From Bacteroidota bacterium (lineage in GTDB: Bacteria; Bacteroidota; Ignavibacteria; Kryptoniales; JAKASW01), in assembly GCA_021825585.1 (NCBI GenBank), contig JAKAGT010000019.1, positions 46,028 through 110,027 on the forward strand: a stretch of DNA of 64,000 bases, in the 5' to 3' direction. Positions 47,255 to 55,865 of this stretch are shown one piece after another; position 1 is the stretch's first letter, and each line of letters opens with the position of its first letter. The notes below the pieces were generated by a model that ran no database searches, was not told the origin of the DNA, and was given only the letters and a program-made list of their open reading frames with translations. A program made the translations under genes and the position numbers.

Positions 47255-48274
47255 CTATTCGGGAATTTCTCTCCCGATTGCCTTCGCGATCAAGCGCACC
47301 TCTTTCATCATCTGCGTGAACTGGTCGAGAAAGAGCGACTGCGGGCCGTCCGACAATGCCTTACCGGGCTCGTTATGCACCTCAACCATGATGCCGTCTG
47401 CTCCGACTGCAACCGCAGCTCTCGCAACAGGGACGACTTTCTCGCGGATTCCGGTGGCGTGCGACGGATCGACAATGACCGGCAGGTGACTCTTCTTATG
47501 AACTACCGGAATAGCGTTTATGTCCAGGGTATTCCTCGTGGAGTTTTCAAACGTCCTGATGCCGCGTTCGCAAAGCATCACTTCCCTGTTCCCGCCTGCG
47601 AGGATATACTCGGCTGCCATCAGCCACTCTTCGACGGTGGCTGCCAGCCCGCGCTTGAGCATGACCGGCTTGGATATTTTTCCGATGTCCTTCAGAAGGG
47701 TGAAGTTCTGCATATTCCTGGCGCCTATTTGAAGTATGTCCGCATACTCGGCAACGAGATCGATCTGGCTCCTGTCCATTACTTCAGTTATGACCACGAG
47801 CCCGAATTCGTCCCCTGCCCTACGCAGAAGTTTTAACCCTTCTTCACCCAGCCCCTGGAACGAATATGGAGAAGTCCTCGGCTTGAACGCGCCGCCGCGG
47901 AGCACCTTTGCGCCGCCTTTGGCCACGTGCTCCGCTACCGCAAACAGTTGCTTCTCGTTCTCAACGGCACATGGCCCGGCCATGACAACCACTTCGCTCC
48001 CGCCAATCTTCACCCCTTTTATGTCGATTACGGTTCCTTCCGGTTTGAAAGTCCGGTTTGCCAGTTTATAAGGCTCGGTGACCCGGTAAACTTCGTCGAC
48101 ACCCGGGAGGACCTGGATTTGCCTGTGATCGAAATCCGGTTTGACTCCGATGGCACCCAGTATTGTGCGCGAAACGCCGGTTGATCTGTGTACATCGAAG
48201 CCGAATTCATTAAGAACCTTTATGACATTCTCAATCTCGTCTTCGCTCGCCTCTTCTTGGAATACAACTACCAT
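47255..48274 (-). CDS. aroF: 3-deoxy-7-phosphoheptulonate (DAHP) synthase, type I-beta
   Basis: 339 residues. An N-terminal ferredoxin-like regulatory domain (about 1-70) precedes the barrel: VVMAGPCAVENEKQLF, VLRGGAFKPRTSPYSFQGLG, VMLKRGLAATVEEWLMAAEY and the metal-site VDPSHATG. It condenses phosphoenolpyruvate and erythrose-4-phosphate, the first shikimate-pathway step. AAGGGA precedes the ATG. The N-terminal domain allows allosteric inhibition by aromatic amino acids. Confidence 0.95.
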   Translation of the reverse strand: MVVVFQEEASEDEIENVIKVLNEFGFDVHRSTGVSRTILGAIGVKPDFDHRQIQVLPGVDEVYRVTEPYKLANRTFKPEGTVIDIKGVKIGGSEVVVMAGPCAVENEKQLFAVAEHVAKGGAKVLRGGAFKPRTSPYSFQGLGEEGLKLLRRAGDEFGLVVITEVMDRSQIDLVAEYADILQIGARNMQNFTLLKDIGKISKPVMLKRGLAATVEEWLMAAEYILAGGNREVMLCERGIRTFENSTRNTLDINAIPVVHKKSHLPVIVDPSHATGIREKVVPVARAAVAVGADGIMVEVHNEPGKALSDGPQSLFLDQFTQMMKEVRLIAKAIGREIPE

Positions 48275-48664
48275 TTATTTCCCTTTCATATCCTCTTGTT
48301 TTTCAATTTTGCGGCGGCAACGCGCCGTTTGAGCAGCTCTGAAACCAATACCGGGTTGTGAGATTCAAACACCCGATATGTTTGATACGTCCAGTGAGTT
48401 TCGGATTTTAAATAGAATATGTCTATAGATACAATAAGGTCATTTCCCCCGGAGGGGAAAATAGTAGTAGGAGTAAAACCAATTGGCCCACGTGGACCGG
48501 GGGGTGGAAGGAGCAGCAGAATCATCGTTCGAAGCGGCTCTCATTCTGCTTATGTCAATCTCTTTTCTCAATGCGTTAATATAAACACTTATCGTTCAAT
48601 TGTGCAAGGAGGAAAATTCTGAAGCTAAGTGCGGCCCACTTAGGAAGTGAGTCGCAAATAGCCA
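48275..48664. other. Intergenic region upstream of aroF
   Basis: About 390 bp with no confident gene. A minus-strand frame ending at 48286 would encode a segment dense in aromatic residues (IFYLKSETHWTYQTYRVF) just before aroF, but it lacks a supported start. The aroF promoter should lie here. Confidence 0.35.
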
Positions 48665-48961
48665 TCAGCACTTTCCCTGTCGGGCTGTCCGCGGAGTCAT
48701 GTACACAGAGAGACGGGATCCCAGCGCATTGCTCACCCTGAACAGCGTCTTCAAAGTCGGATTCCCCGAACACCTGAGCAGTTTCGTTATGTACGATGAG
48801 GAACAAGCGAGCGATATCGCAAGTTCGGACCTGGTCATATTCTGGGCCGCCATTAGTACGGATATTTTCTCCGCGATGTCGAGCAGCACCCCCTCATAAA
48901 CATAAGCGGGATCATCCTTGCATTTAGCCAGGAGCTTGTCGAATCTTTTTCTGGGTTCCAT
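48665..48961 (-). CDS. XRE-family HTH antitoxin (HigA-like)
   Basis: 98 residues with a helix-turn-helix: MAAQNMTRSELAISLACSSS, then YITKLLRCSGNPTLKTLFRV. The ATG at 48961 is favoured because GGGAGG sits six bases upstream; an ATG at 48967 would abut it. It follows the toxin-like gene, the toxin-first order typical of higBA. It would neutralise the toxin and repress the shared promoter. Confidence 0.8.
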   Translation of the reverse strand: MEPRKRFDKLLAKCKDDPAYVYEGVLLDIAEKISVLMAAQNMTRSELAISLACSSSYITKLLRCSGNPTLKTLFRVSNALGSRLSVYMTPRTARQGKC

Positions 48962-48963
48962 AC

Positions 48964-49338
48964 TCATCCTCCCGCTGTGCCATTAACGGAATCAGACAAA
49001 AGCTTTGCCTTCTTCAAATCCGATTTTGACAACGGGCTTTTCTTCTTCCTGAAAGCGTGCAATAACACAACCAGGCGTTTCCCCGTAGTCGGCAGAAAAG
49101 TACAAAGGATCCTCACTTGGAAGGACTTGAAGGCATAGATATTGTCCTCCTCATGTTGAAATTTCTCCTCGTTCCTGATTTCCCCCTGATCGCAAAATAG
49201 CCTGAGGAGATTTAACACCCTCTTCAAATCGGGATCGGACAAACGCTCGATGAAATCCAGTACTTCACATCGCCCGGTTTCATCAACGTGAACCGAGATC
49301 TCCCCTCTACTTCCAGAAGCTAGCTGTCTGATTAGCAT
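48964..49338 (-). CDS. RelE/HigB-like toxin (phage Gp49-like)
   Basis: 124 residues. The order of segments (CEVLDFIERLSDPDLKRVLN, IYAFKSFQVRILCTFLPTTG, KRLVVLLHAFRKKKSPLSKS) matches the phage-derived Gp49/HigB toxin fold, with the late HAFRKK typical of these mRNA interferases. It starts at 49338 with GGAGG ten bases upstream and sits directly before the HTH gene. It would cleave mRNA at the ribosome when free. Confidence 0.8.
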   Translation of the reverse strand: MLIRQLASGSRGEISVHVDETGRCEVLDFIERLSDPDLKRVLNLLRLFCDQGEIRNEEKFQHEEDNIYAFKSFQVRILCTFLPTTGKRLVVLLHAFRKKKSPLSKSDLKKAKLLSDSVNGTAGG

Positions 49339-49506
49339 TTTCAGTCAACCTCCCGCGTTAAAATTGCTCAGGCTGCGCCAACTTTTCCCTAGAATGGCCG
49401 AATCCGTTGCTCCTTGACCGTTAAAGCTAATACTTCGTCATCAAAAAAACACACAACCTGGACACTCCAATGGCACCCGAATCCCGTCACAGGAAGCTGA
49501 CCTCTG

Positions 49507-50295
49507 TCAGTATCGGTCCAGCCTGAAATTTTCACCGAGGTATAGTTTCCGTGCTTCCGGATCATTGGCAAGGTATTCTGAGCTCCCTGACTTCAGTATC
49601 TTCCCTTCGAACAGCAAGTAGGCCCTGTCAACAATTGAAAGTGTTTCATGTACGTTGTGGTCGGTTATGAGCACACCGATCCCCTTCTGCTTGAGGCTGA
49701 CCACAATCTTCATGATGTCTTCGACGGCGAGGGGATCTATCCCGGCAAATGGTTCGTCAAGAAGCATGAACTTCGGTTCGGTCGCGAGAGATCTCGCAAT
49801 CTCCGTCCTTCTTCGCTCGCCGCCGCTCAACGCGTAGCCCCGAGTCTTGCGTATGTGAGCTATACCGAGCTCGTTCATGAGGTCGACGCATCTCTTCTTT
49901 CTCTCGGTGTGCTCCATTTTCCTGTATTCGAGTACCGCTAGGATATTATCTTCGACGGTCATTTTCCTGAAGATTGACGCCTCCTGCGGCAGGTAGCCGA
50001 TTCCGAGGCGTGCCCTCCTGTACATGGCGAGTGTTGTTATTTCAGTACTGTCGATAAACACGCGACCGGAATTCGGTTTAATCATTCCTACCATCATGTA
50101 GAACGTGGTGGTCTTCCCAGCCCCGTTGGGTCCCAGTAGTCCGACAACCTCCCCTTCCTTGACCTCGACTGAGACTCCGTTGACGACGTATTTTTTCTTA
50201 TAGCGCTTCTGAAGCTCACGAGAGTAAAGCACACTCCGGGCGTTTTCTCCGGATGTCTTCGTGATTTCCTGCTGCTCGACCAGGTTTTCGCTCAC
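49507..50295 (-). CDS. lptB: LPS export ABC transporter ATPase LptB
   Basis: 262 residues. Walker A GLLGPNGAGKTTTFYMMVGM, Q-loop region YLPQEASIFRKMTVEDNILA, signature LSGGERRRTEIARSLA, Walker B FMLLDEPFAGIDP and switch His in ITDHNVHETL. This is the LptB pattern; LptB powers transfer of lipopolysaccharide from the inner membrane with LptFG. It overlaps the upstream ostA/lptA-like gene by 4 bp. LptF and LptG are not in the window. Confidence 0.93.
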   Translation of the reverse strand: MSENLVEQQEITKTSGENARSVLYSRELQKRYKKKYVVNGVSVEVKEGEVVGLLGPNGAGKTTTFYMMVGMIKPNSGRVFIDSTEITTLAMYRRARLGIGYLPQEASIFRKMTVEDNILAVLEYRKMEHTERKKRCVDLMNELGIAHIRKTRGYALSGGERRRTEIARSLATEPKFMLLDEPFAGIDPLAVEDIMKIVVSLKQKGIGVLITDHNVHETLSIVDRAYLLFEGKILKSGSSEYLANDPEARKLYLGENFRLDRY

Positions 50296-51659
50296 TTCCA
50301 GCTCGCGGGAAAGTCAACCCTTTCGGGTCTATTCTTGATATAAACGAACCCTGTGAGATTGTAGATGCCTGTATTGTCCGCAATCATCTTTTCAGGATAG
50401 TAGTCGCCTTCGACCCCGCTTATAACCGCTATCCTGTCTATTTTTCCGTCCGTAAAATACATCACGACGCGATCGCCGCTCACTCTGTTGATTCCATTCG
50501 GCTTGTTCTTATCGTAGAGATAATACAAACTCGTGGCGTTACTTTCAACAATTATGCGGTCGACCTTGCGGTCCTTCAGAAACATGGTGAGCCTTCTCCC
50601 CTTCAACTGGTTGAACCGGTTGGTATAGATTGAGTCGCTCTGCGAAACAGCGAATGCTGCGCCAATCACGTTGACACGCGAGACCTGCTTATTGACTATG
50701 TACACGTCGATGCTGTCGCCGGTTAGCTGGTTGTCCTCGTACCACACGACGGGCTTTTTCTGAAGAACAACGACGCTGTCCTTCGAGAAATAAGTTCCGA
50801 GCCCGCATCGCGCGGAGAGCGAACCGCGGATTATGAGCACGCTGTCTTCCGCAACGAACCTCTGGTTCGAGGTATCTCTGAACGCCTGCATGGTTTTCGA
50901 AGTAATCATCAAAGTGTCGATTTTGCCGTCGGAACTCGTGTCGATCTGGACGAGGAGCGGCTTGCCGGACATGAGGCTGAAGTCTCTCTTTTCATAATTC
51001 TCGAAGTGGGAGCCGTAAATAGTCACGTTGTTCTGAAGACTCCTTATCCGAACCTGCATGTCGGCGATCGTCTTACCATCGTCCCGATAATAGATCAGCC
51101 GCTGTGCTCTCAGATGTGACACGGAATCCCGCACAAAAACGTTGCTGAAAAAGTGCGCTACCTTCGTCTGCGAGTCGTAGCTGCCGCTGTCCGCGGTCAG
51201 CGTGCGCTTACGGTCGTTCAGATAGACGGGCGTGTTTGTGGTTACGGTGCTGGTCTTGCCGGAATAACGGGCCCGCTTCGTGAGGAGGGTCAGTGTATCG
51301 TCCCTGACCTCGACGTTGCCGTAGAGGTCCACGATGTCCATCGTCAGGTTTTGCAGCGCGCTGTCGCACCTGAGGACGGTGTTCACATGCTGAAGCGTCA
51401 CGTGGCCAATGAGCTCCCGGTAAGAGTCCGCACCGATCGTGTAACCAATCAGGCTGTCTGCATGCACCAGATGGACGGTCCGATCCTGGGCATGCACCGG
51501 AGAAGCAGCGGTGAAGCAAAAGAGCAGGAACAGCAAGAAAGACGGAACCAGCAGGCGGCAATTAATGATCCATCCATTCCGCCACTCGGCCCGGAGTTTT
51601 TGTCTGCAATGAATTGAGTCGGATTCTTCAAATTGTAGAATTATCAGGCATAAATTCAT
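50292..51659 (-). CDS. lptA: OstA/LptA-like periplasmic LPS bridge protein
   Basis: 455 residues, longer than single-domain LptA (about 185). A hydrophobic segment (LLVPSFLLFLLFCFTAASPVHA) ends in a signal-like site after about 60 residues, so the start may be later; the ATG at 51659 gives a 4-bp overlap with lptC. The rest repeats OstA-type beta strands (VTLQHVNTVLRCDSALQNL, GNVEVRDDTLTLLTKRARY). It likely forms part of the periplasmic slide that carries lipopolysaccharide to LptD. Confidence 0.82.
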   Translation of the reverse strand: MNLCLIILQFEESDSIHCRQKLRAEWRNGWIINCRLLVPSFLLFLLFCFTAASPVHAQDRTVHLVHADSLIGYTIGADSYRELIGHVTLQHVNTVLRCDSALQNLTMDIVDLYGNVEVRDDTLTLLTKRARYSGKTSTVTTNTPVYLNDRKRTLTADSGSYDSQTKVAHFFSNVFVRDSVSHLRAQRLIYYRDDGKTIADMQVRIRSLQNNVTIYGSHFENYEKRDFSLMSGKPLLVQIDTSSDGKIDTLMITSKTMQAFRDTSNQRFVAEDSVLIIRGSLSARCGLGTYFSKDSVVVLQKKPVVWYEDNQLTGDSIDVYIVNKQVSRVNVIGAAFAVSQSDSIYTNRFNQLKGRRLTMFLKDRKVDRIIVESNATSLYYLYDKNKPNGINRVSGDRVVMYFTDGKIDRIAVISGVEGDYYPEKMIADNTGIYNLTGFVYIKNRPERVDFPASWK

Positions 51660-52198
51660 TTCGTGCTCTTTGCCTCCCCGCTGACGTTGAATATCCTGTA
51701 GTTGCGCAGATCGCGATCGGATTCGAACCCGATTCCCTCTATGGTTTCCTTGGGAGACACGATCCTCACATACACATCGGATGTAATCTTCTCCGTAGAA
51801 TTGTTCCAGAACAGCCTTTGCGTCCAGAGAGACGTGCCGCTGTCGCTGTGAGCGTACACGTTGCCTATCGCCTCAAGGTTGTTGTTCTGATTGTTGACAA
51901 TTCCGCTGTCGGCGGTGAGATAGCTTGTGTGCCTCCCCAGATCATCAAAGAAATCGACCCTGATGCTGTCCCCGAGATACGTCATGTTGCTGTTATTGAA
52001 GACCATGAGGTGGCCGGCCTTCAGGATACCCCGTGTCATTCCGCTGTCCGTGAAAACTATCGTCGAGTTCCAGCTCTCCTGATCGGGAAGCTGGCCGGAG
52101 ACAGGGACGACCGTGGGCTTGAGCTTATCGGCACAGCCGTAGAAGCTGACAGCTGAGAGCTGGAAAGCCATTAAGAAGAGGAAGATGAATCTCTTCAT
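51656..52198 (-). CDS. lptC: LPS export periplasmic protein LptC
   Basis: 180 residues with an N-terminal hydrophobic segment and a lipobox-like FYGC (Cys22), so membrane-anchored. The beta-jellyroll region includes MVFNNSNMTYLGDSIRVDF, LTADSGIVNNQNNNLEAIGN and VYAHSDSGTSLWTQRLFWNN, the pattern of LptC in Bacteroidota. It links the inner-membrane LptBFG to LptA. It overlaps kdsD and ostA/lptA by 4 bp each. Confidence 0.85.
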   Translation of the reverse strand: MKRFIFLFLMAFQLSAVSFYGCADKLKPTVVPVSGQLPDQESWNSTIVFTDSGMTRGILKAGHLMVFNNSNMTYLGDSIRVDFFDDLGRHTSYLTADSGIVNNQNNNLEAIGNVYAHSDSGTSLWTQRLFWNNSTEKITSDVYVRIVSPKETIEGIGFESDRDLRNYRIFNVSGEAKSTK

Positions 52199-53175
52199 GA
52201 TTCCGATTTTGGGGAGAGCCCGGCTTTCACCAGATCGTGCAGATGGAGCATTCCTATCGGCCTGTGTGAGTCGTCCGTTACTATAAGTTGTGTAATATTG
52301 AAATTCTCCATCGCCTCTATCGCTGCGACAGCAAGGGCATTCGGCTTGATGACCTTCGGATTCTTCGTCATCATATCCTCTGCCGTTATTTTCGAGAATT
52401 CGTGATCTTTTTGAAGGAGCCTTCGCAAGTCGCCGTCCGTAACTATTCCGGTCAATTCACCGGAAAAATTTACTACACATGTTGCCCCAAGACGTCCCGA
52501 TGTCATCGCAAGGATGGTTTCCTTCAACGATGCCGTGCTCAAGACCTTAGGCACATCTCTTCCCTTCACCATCAATTCCTCGACCCTGAGGAACAGCCTC
52601 TTGCCAAGATTGCCGCCGGGATGATAGAAGGCAAACTTTTCTTCTGTGAAGTGATTCCGGTTCAACAGCGTTATGGCAAGCGCATCTCCGATTACGAGTG
52701 CGGCAGTAGTGGAAGCGGTCGGTGCCAGATCGTACGGACAGGCTTCCTGCTCCACGCCGGCATCAAGCACATAGTCGCTTTCCCTGCCGAGCTTCGAGTT
52801 CTTGTTTCCTATGATTGAAATTATCGGGACACCGATTCTCTTGAACATCGGGAGGAGCTGGACAACTTCTTCTGTATCGCCGCTCTTCGATATGCAAATG
52901 ACCACATCCTCCGGTCTGACCATACCGAGGTCGCCGTGGACCGCGTCGCTGGGATGGAGAAAAATCGCGGGGGTACCGGTTGAATTCATGGTCGCCACAA
53001 TCTTGCGGGCAATGAGCCCCGACTTACCCATCCCTGTAATAACGACTCTTCCCTCGGTTTTCGCTATGAGCTCGACCGCTCCTGCAAAGGCCTGGTCGAG
53101 TTTGCCTTCCAGCGCTCTGACCGCTTCGGCCTCGATCCTTACGACCTCTTTTCCCTTTTCCACAGCATCCATCAC
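52195..53175 (-). CDS. kdsD: Arabinose-5-phosphate isomerase
   Basis: 326 residues. The SIS domain carries VVITGMGKSGLIARKIVATM, FLHPSDAVHGDLGMV and CISKSGDTEEVVQLLP. Two CBS domains follow in the C-terminal half (GRLGATCVVNFSGELTGIVT, and VAAIEAMENFNITQLIVTDD). It makes arabinose-5-phosphate from ribulose-5-phosphate, the first step to Kdo. The CBS pair allows regulation by a nucleotide or CMP-Kdo. Confidence 0.94.
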   Translation of the reverse strand: MMDAVEKGKEVVRIEAEAVRALEGKLDQAFAGAVELIAKTEGRVVITGMGKSGLIARKIVATMNSTGTPAIFLHPSDAVHGDLGMVRPEDVVICISKSGDTEEVVQLLPMFKRIGVPIISIIGNKNSKLGRESDYVLDAGVEQEACPYDLAPTASTTAALVIGDALAITLLNRNHFTEEKFAFYHPGGNLGKRLFLRVEELMVKGRDVPKVLSTASLKETILAMTSGRLGATCVVNFSGELTGIVTDGDLRRLLQKDHEFSKITAEDMMTKNPKVIKPNALAVAAIEAMENFNITQLIVTDDSHRPIGMLHLHDLVKAGLSPKSES

Positions 53176-53966
53176 TGTTTTCCTTTCCTTCCACGGACGA
53201 ATCTCGAAACGAGCCTCGATACGAAGGAGCCTGATGCCCCTTGCTCGAATTCGATCTCACCTATGTCCATCTTTCTCCAGAATTTATTGTATAGGACAAA
53301 AGCGCGAACGAATTCCGCATCGGAATAACTTTCCAAATCGTCAAACACCTGCCCCGCGGAGTGATATTCGCCCTTCGCTCCCCGAAAATTTCTTTGTCGG
53401 TCCAGCTCGCTAAGGTATCCCGTCACCGGAATGATATGATTCATCTTCAGGTCCCCATCTCTGACCCATATACCTCGATGGCCTCTGCAAACGGCAAGAG
53501 TCGCCAGGCCGTTTGCGCTCGCGGCCGGAAGTCTGATCTCCTTTACCGGAGCCGAACATTTGGGACAACACTCACCGGGAATCCAATCGGAGATCGACCA
53601 TGTCCTTGCCCTTCTTAGTTCAAGCTCATCGAAATTTCCCGTCAGTGTCATCAATTCAACGGACACGGTTTCTTCGGCCATCTCATGAATAACAATGGTG
53701 ACGCTCGTCGTCGCGTCCTCGGCTCCACCCAGGGCAAAGACAGGAGTCACGAGTTCGAGATTGTCTGGCTGGGGATTTTGTCGGCCAAGAACCAAATGTC
53801 CGGGGTCGCGCTTTCCAAGCCCAACTACATCCATGCCGGCGATCCGTTCTCGATAGCGGCGGTAGGTTTCAGAACTCCCGGGAAGCTGGCGGTTTATCAA
53901 GTCGCGTTCAAGCGCATTTAATTGGCGTGGAAACTCTTTTCCATTATTCGAGATTGGAAGAGGCAC
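53172..53966 (-). CDS. Unknown protein embedded in the kds-lpt operon
   Basis: 264 residues, no signal peptide, no membrane helix. A CPKC pair (GECCPKCSAPV) and a later CRGHRG look like a possible zinc site near residues 130-165. The C-terminal part is helical (YSDAEFVRAFVLYNKFWRKM). It overlaps kdsC by 1 bp and kdsD by 4 bp, so it is translated in step with Kdo synthesis genes. No family is recognised. Confidence 0.7.
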   Translation of the reverse strand: MPLPISNNGKEFPRQLNALERDLINRQLPGSSETYRRYRERIAGMDVVGLGKRDPGHLVLGRQNPQPDNLELVTPVFALGGAEDATTSVTIVIHEMAEETVSVELMTLTGNFDELELRRARTWSISDWIPGECCPKCSAPVKEIRLPAASANGLATLAVCRGHRGIWVRDGDLKMNHIIPVTGYLSELDRQRNFRGAKGEYHSAGQVFDDLESYSDAEFVRAFVLYNKFWRKMDIGEIEFEQGASGSFVSRLVSRFVRGRKGKQ

Positions 53967-54469
53967 TACTTCTTTTGTGCTTTCAATATCAAATCGATTA
54001 TTTCGCGCACGGCCCCGTGCCCGCCTCGCACCTTTGCGACATAATCGACCTTGATCCTGACATCGCGCACCGCGTTTGCGGGCGCGGCGCTGAAACCCAC
54101 TCTCTGCAGCACCGGCAGATCGAGTATATCGTCGCCGACATATGCGATTTCAGAATCCGATAGCGAGTGAGTCTTCTTTATCTTTTCGAGCGGGGTGATC
54201 TTGTCGATGGATCCCTGAAACAAGTCGACGATGCCAAGCTCGTTCGCACGCCGCTTGACCGCTTCTGAGCTGCGCGCAGTTATTATCCCCACCCGTATTC
54301 CGCTGTGTATCGCGTTTGCAATCCCGAACCCATCCTTGGAATCGAAGACTTTGAGTTCGAGGCCGTCGCTCCCGTAAATGATGGTCCCGTCTGTGAGAAC
54401 ACCGTCGACGTCCAGAAAGATTGCCTTTATCTTCTTCAGCTTCGGAACCAGCATCTGTGCACGAGTCAT
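53966..54469 (-). CDS. kdsC: 3-deoxy-D-manno-octulosonate 8-phosphate phosphatase
   Basis: 167 residues of the capless HAD type. Motif I is AIFLDVDGVLTDGTIIYGSD, then GIITARSSEAVKRRANELGI and motif III/IV IAYVGDDILDLPVLQRVG. It dephosphorylates Kdo-8-phosphate to Kdo, acting after KdsA. It overlaps kdsA by 4 bp. Length is typical of the tetrameric KdsC family. Confidence 0.95.
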   Translation of the reverse strand: MTRAQMLVPKLKKIKAIFLDVDGVLTDGTIIYGSDGLELKVFDSKDGFGIANAIHSGIRVGIITARSSEAVKRRANELGIVDLFQGSIDKITPLEKIKKTHSLSDSEIAYVGDDILDLPVLQRVGFSAAPANAVRDVRIKVDYVAKVRGGHGAVREIIDLILKAQKK

Positions 54470-55287
54470 TTCACAATCTCACGTCTAAGTATGTCGATTT
54501 TTCTGACCTGCTCAAGAAGGGGTTCGAACAAGCTGAACTTCAGCTGCGTCGAGGAATCGCTTAAGGCCCTGGCCGGTTCCGGATGAGTTTCGAGGAACAG
54601 CCCGTCGATTCCCACTGCGACGCCCGCCCGTGTAATGGGAAAAATATATTCCGGCTGACCGCCAGTTTTGTCTTTCTCGCCGCCAGGAAGTTGAAGGGAA
54701 TGAGTCGCATCAAGGATGACCGGGAAACCGCTTTGCCGCATTATCACCAGGGACCGCATATCGACGACAAGATTGTGGTATCCGAACGTGGTACCGCGCT
54801 CCGTCAGCATGACACGATCGTTGCCGGTCTCCTGCACCTTCTCACCCTGCAAACGCATATCTTCAGGGGCCATGAACTGTCCCTTCTTTATGTTCACGGC
54901 CTTGCCGGTCCGGCCGGCGGCCTGAAGAAGCTCGGTTTGACGGCAAAGAAACGCCGGTATCTGAAGGACATCGGCAACTTCGGCAGCGGCTTCGACTTCT
55001 GTTTCCGAGTGAACGTCGGTCAGAATAGACAAACCCAGCTCTTTCTTTACCTCGTCGAGGATCTTGAGTGCTTCATCCATTCCGATTCCGACAAACGATT
55101 TGCCGCTCGTCCGGTTTGCCTTCTTATAACTCGACTTGTAGATATACGGAAGGCCCAATTTGTCGGTTATTCTCTTTGCGTCCCTCGCCACTGTAAGTGC
55201 GAGCTCCCGGCTTTCCACGACGCAAGGTCCCGCAATGACTACGAGTGGATTAGAATCGCCTATTTTTATCCCGCCAATAGTTACCAT
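54466..55287 (-). CDS. kdsA: 2-dehydro-3-deoxyphosphooctonate aldolase (Kdo-8-P synthase)
   Basis: 273 residues from the ATG at 55287; a GTG nine bases earlier is an alternative. Motifs: VVIAGPCVVESRELAL, KSSYKKANRTSGKSFVGIG, IPAFLCRQTELLQAAGRTGK and VILDATHSLQLPGG. It condenses phosphoenolpyruvate with arabinose-5-phosphate. It is first in the run kdsA-kdsC-unknown-kdsD-lptC-lptA-lptB, which joins Kdo synthesis with lipopolysaccharide export. Confidence 0.95.
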   Translation of the reverse strand: MVTIGGIKIGDSNPLVVIAGPCVVESRELALTVARDAKRITDKLGLPYIYKSSYKKANRTSGKSFVGIGMDEALKILDEVKKELGLSILTDVHSETEVEAAAEVADVLQIPAFLCRQTELLQAAGRTGKAVNIKKGQFMAPEDMRLQGEKVQETGNDRVMLTERGTTFGYHNLVVDMRSLVIMRQSGFPVILDATHSLQLPGGEKDKTGGQPEYIFPITRAGVAVGIDGLFLETHPEPARALSDSSTQLKFSLFEPLLEQVRKIDILRREIVK

Positions 55288-55865
55288 GCCCGCCACTTCA
55301 CGTTAACTCTTCATTTTATGGTATAAACGTCACATCTGAATAGCAAATTAGCAAAGAGTGGAGGAGAAAAAAAGCCGCCCCGGGCGCGGGAGTGATAAAG
55401 AATGACGCCAACCATCCGTATGGACCGCAGTTTGGAACTGCTTAATTCCTTCAATGAAGATCAGAAGCACAAAGGACAAAATAGGTTACCTTGCGCGCAT
55501 TAGAATACCCAAGGCACTCCGAGTATGTGAGCGTACAAGGCTGCTACTTGATAGCGCGACATAAGAGAACGCTTGTATCAAATTCGTACAGGTAGTGTAT
55601 CAAAACCGAACGTCCGCCGTCAGGGTGTCTATGAGAAACCAACAATGCAGGTAATTTTCTGAGCAGGATGATCCGGCATATTTGTTGCAATGTGATTGTG
55701 AAAAAAAGCACAATTGGACGGCGATGCACTTGGGAACGAATTTGTTTGAACAGCGACGAAAAGGGAATCAGCGAGGGGTATTGCCCCATTTACATCCTCG
55801 CACGCCTTGTCTTTGAGGTGCCTTAATACAATTCACCATTTTGTACGAACGATCAGGAGGATGAA
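55288..55865. other. Intergenic region between kdsA and a lipoprotein gene
   Basis: About 575 bp between divergent genes. An 81-codon minus-strand frame (55544-55789) lacks a ribosome site and family likeness. No RNA gene or repeat was seen. It should hold the promoter of the Kdo/Lpt operon and that of the lipoprotein. Confidence 0.35.

Noticed and set aside
49389..49571. 60-codon frame between the toxin gene and lptB
   Set aside because: It overlaps the 3' end of lptB in another frame and has no ribosome site or family likeness.
55544..55789. 81-codon minus-strand frame upstream of the lipoprotein
   Set aside because: No Shine-Dalgarno, no recognisable motif and atypical composition; likely chance.
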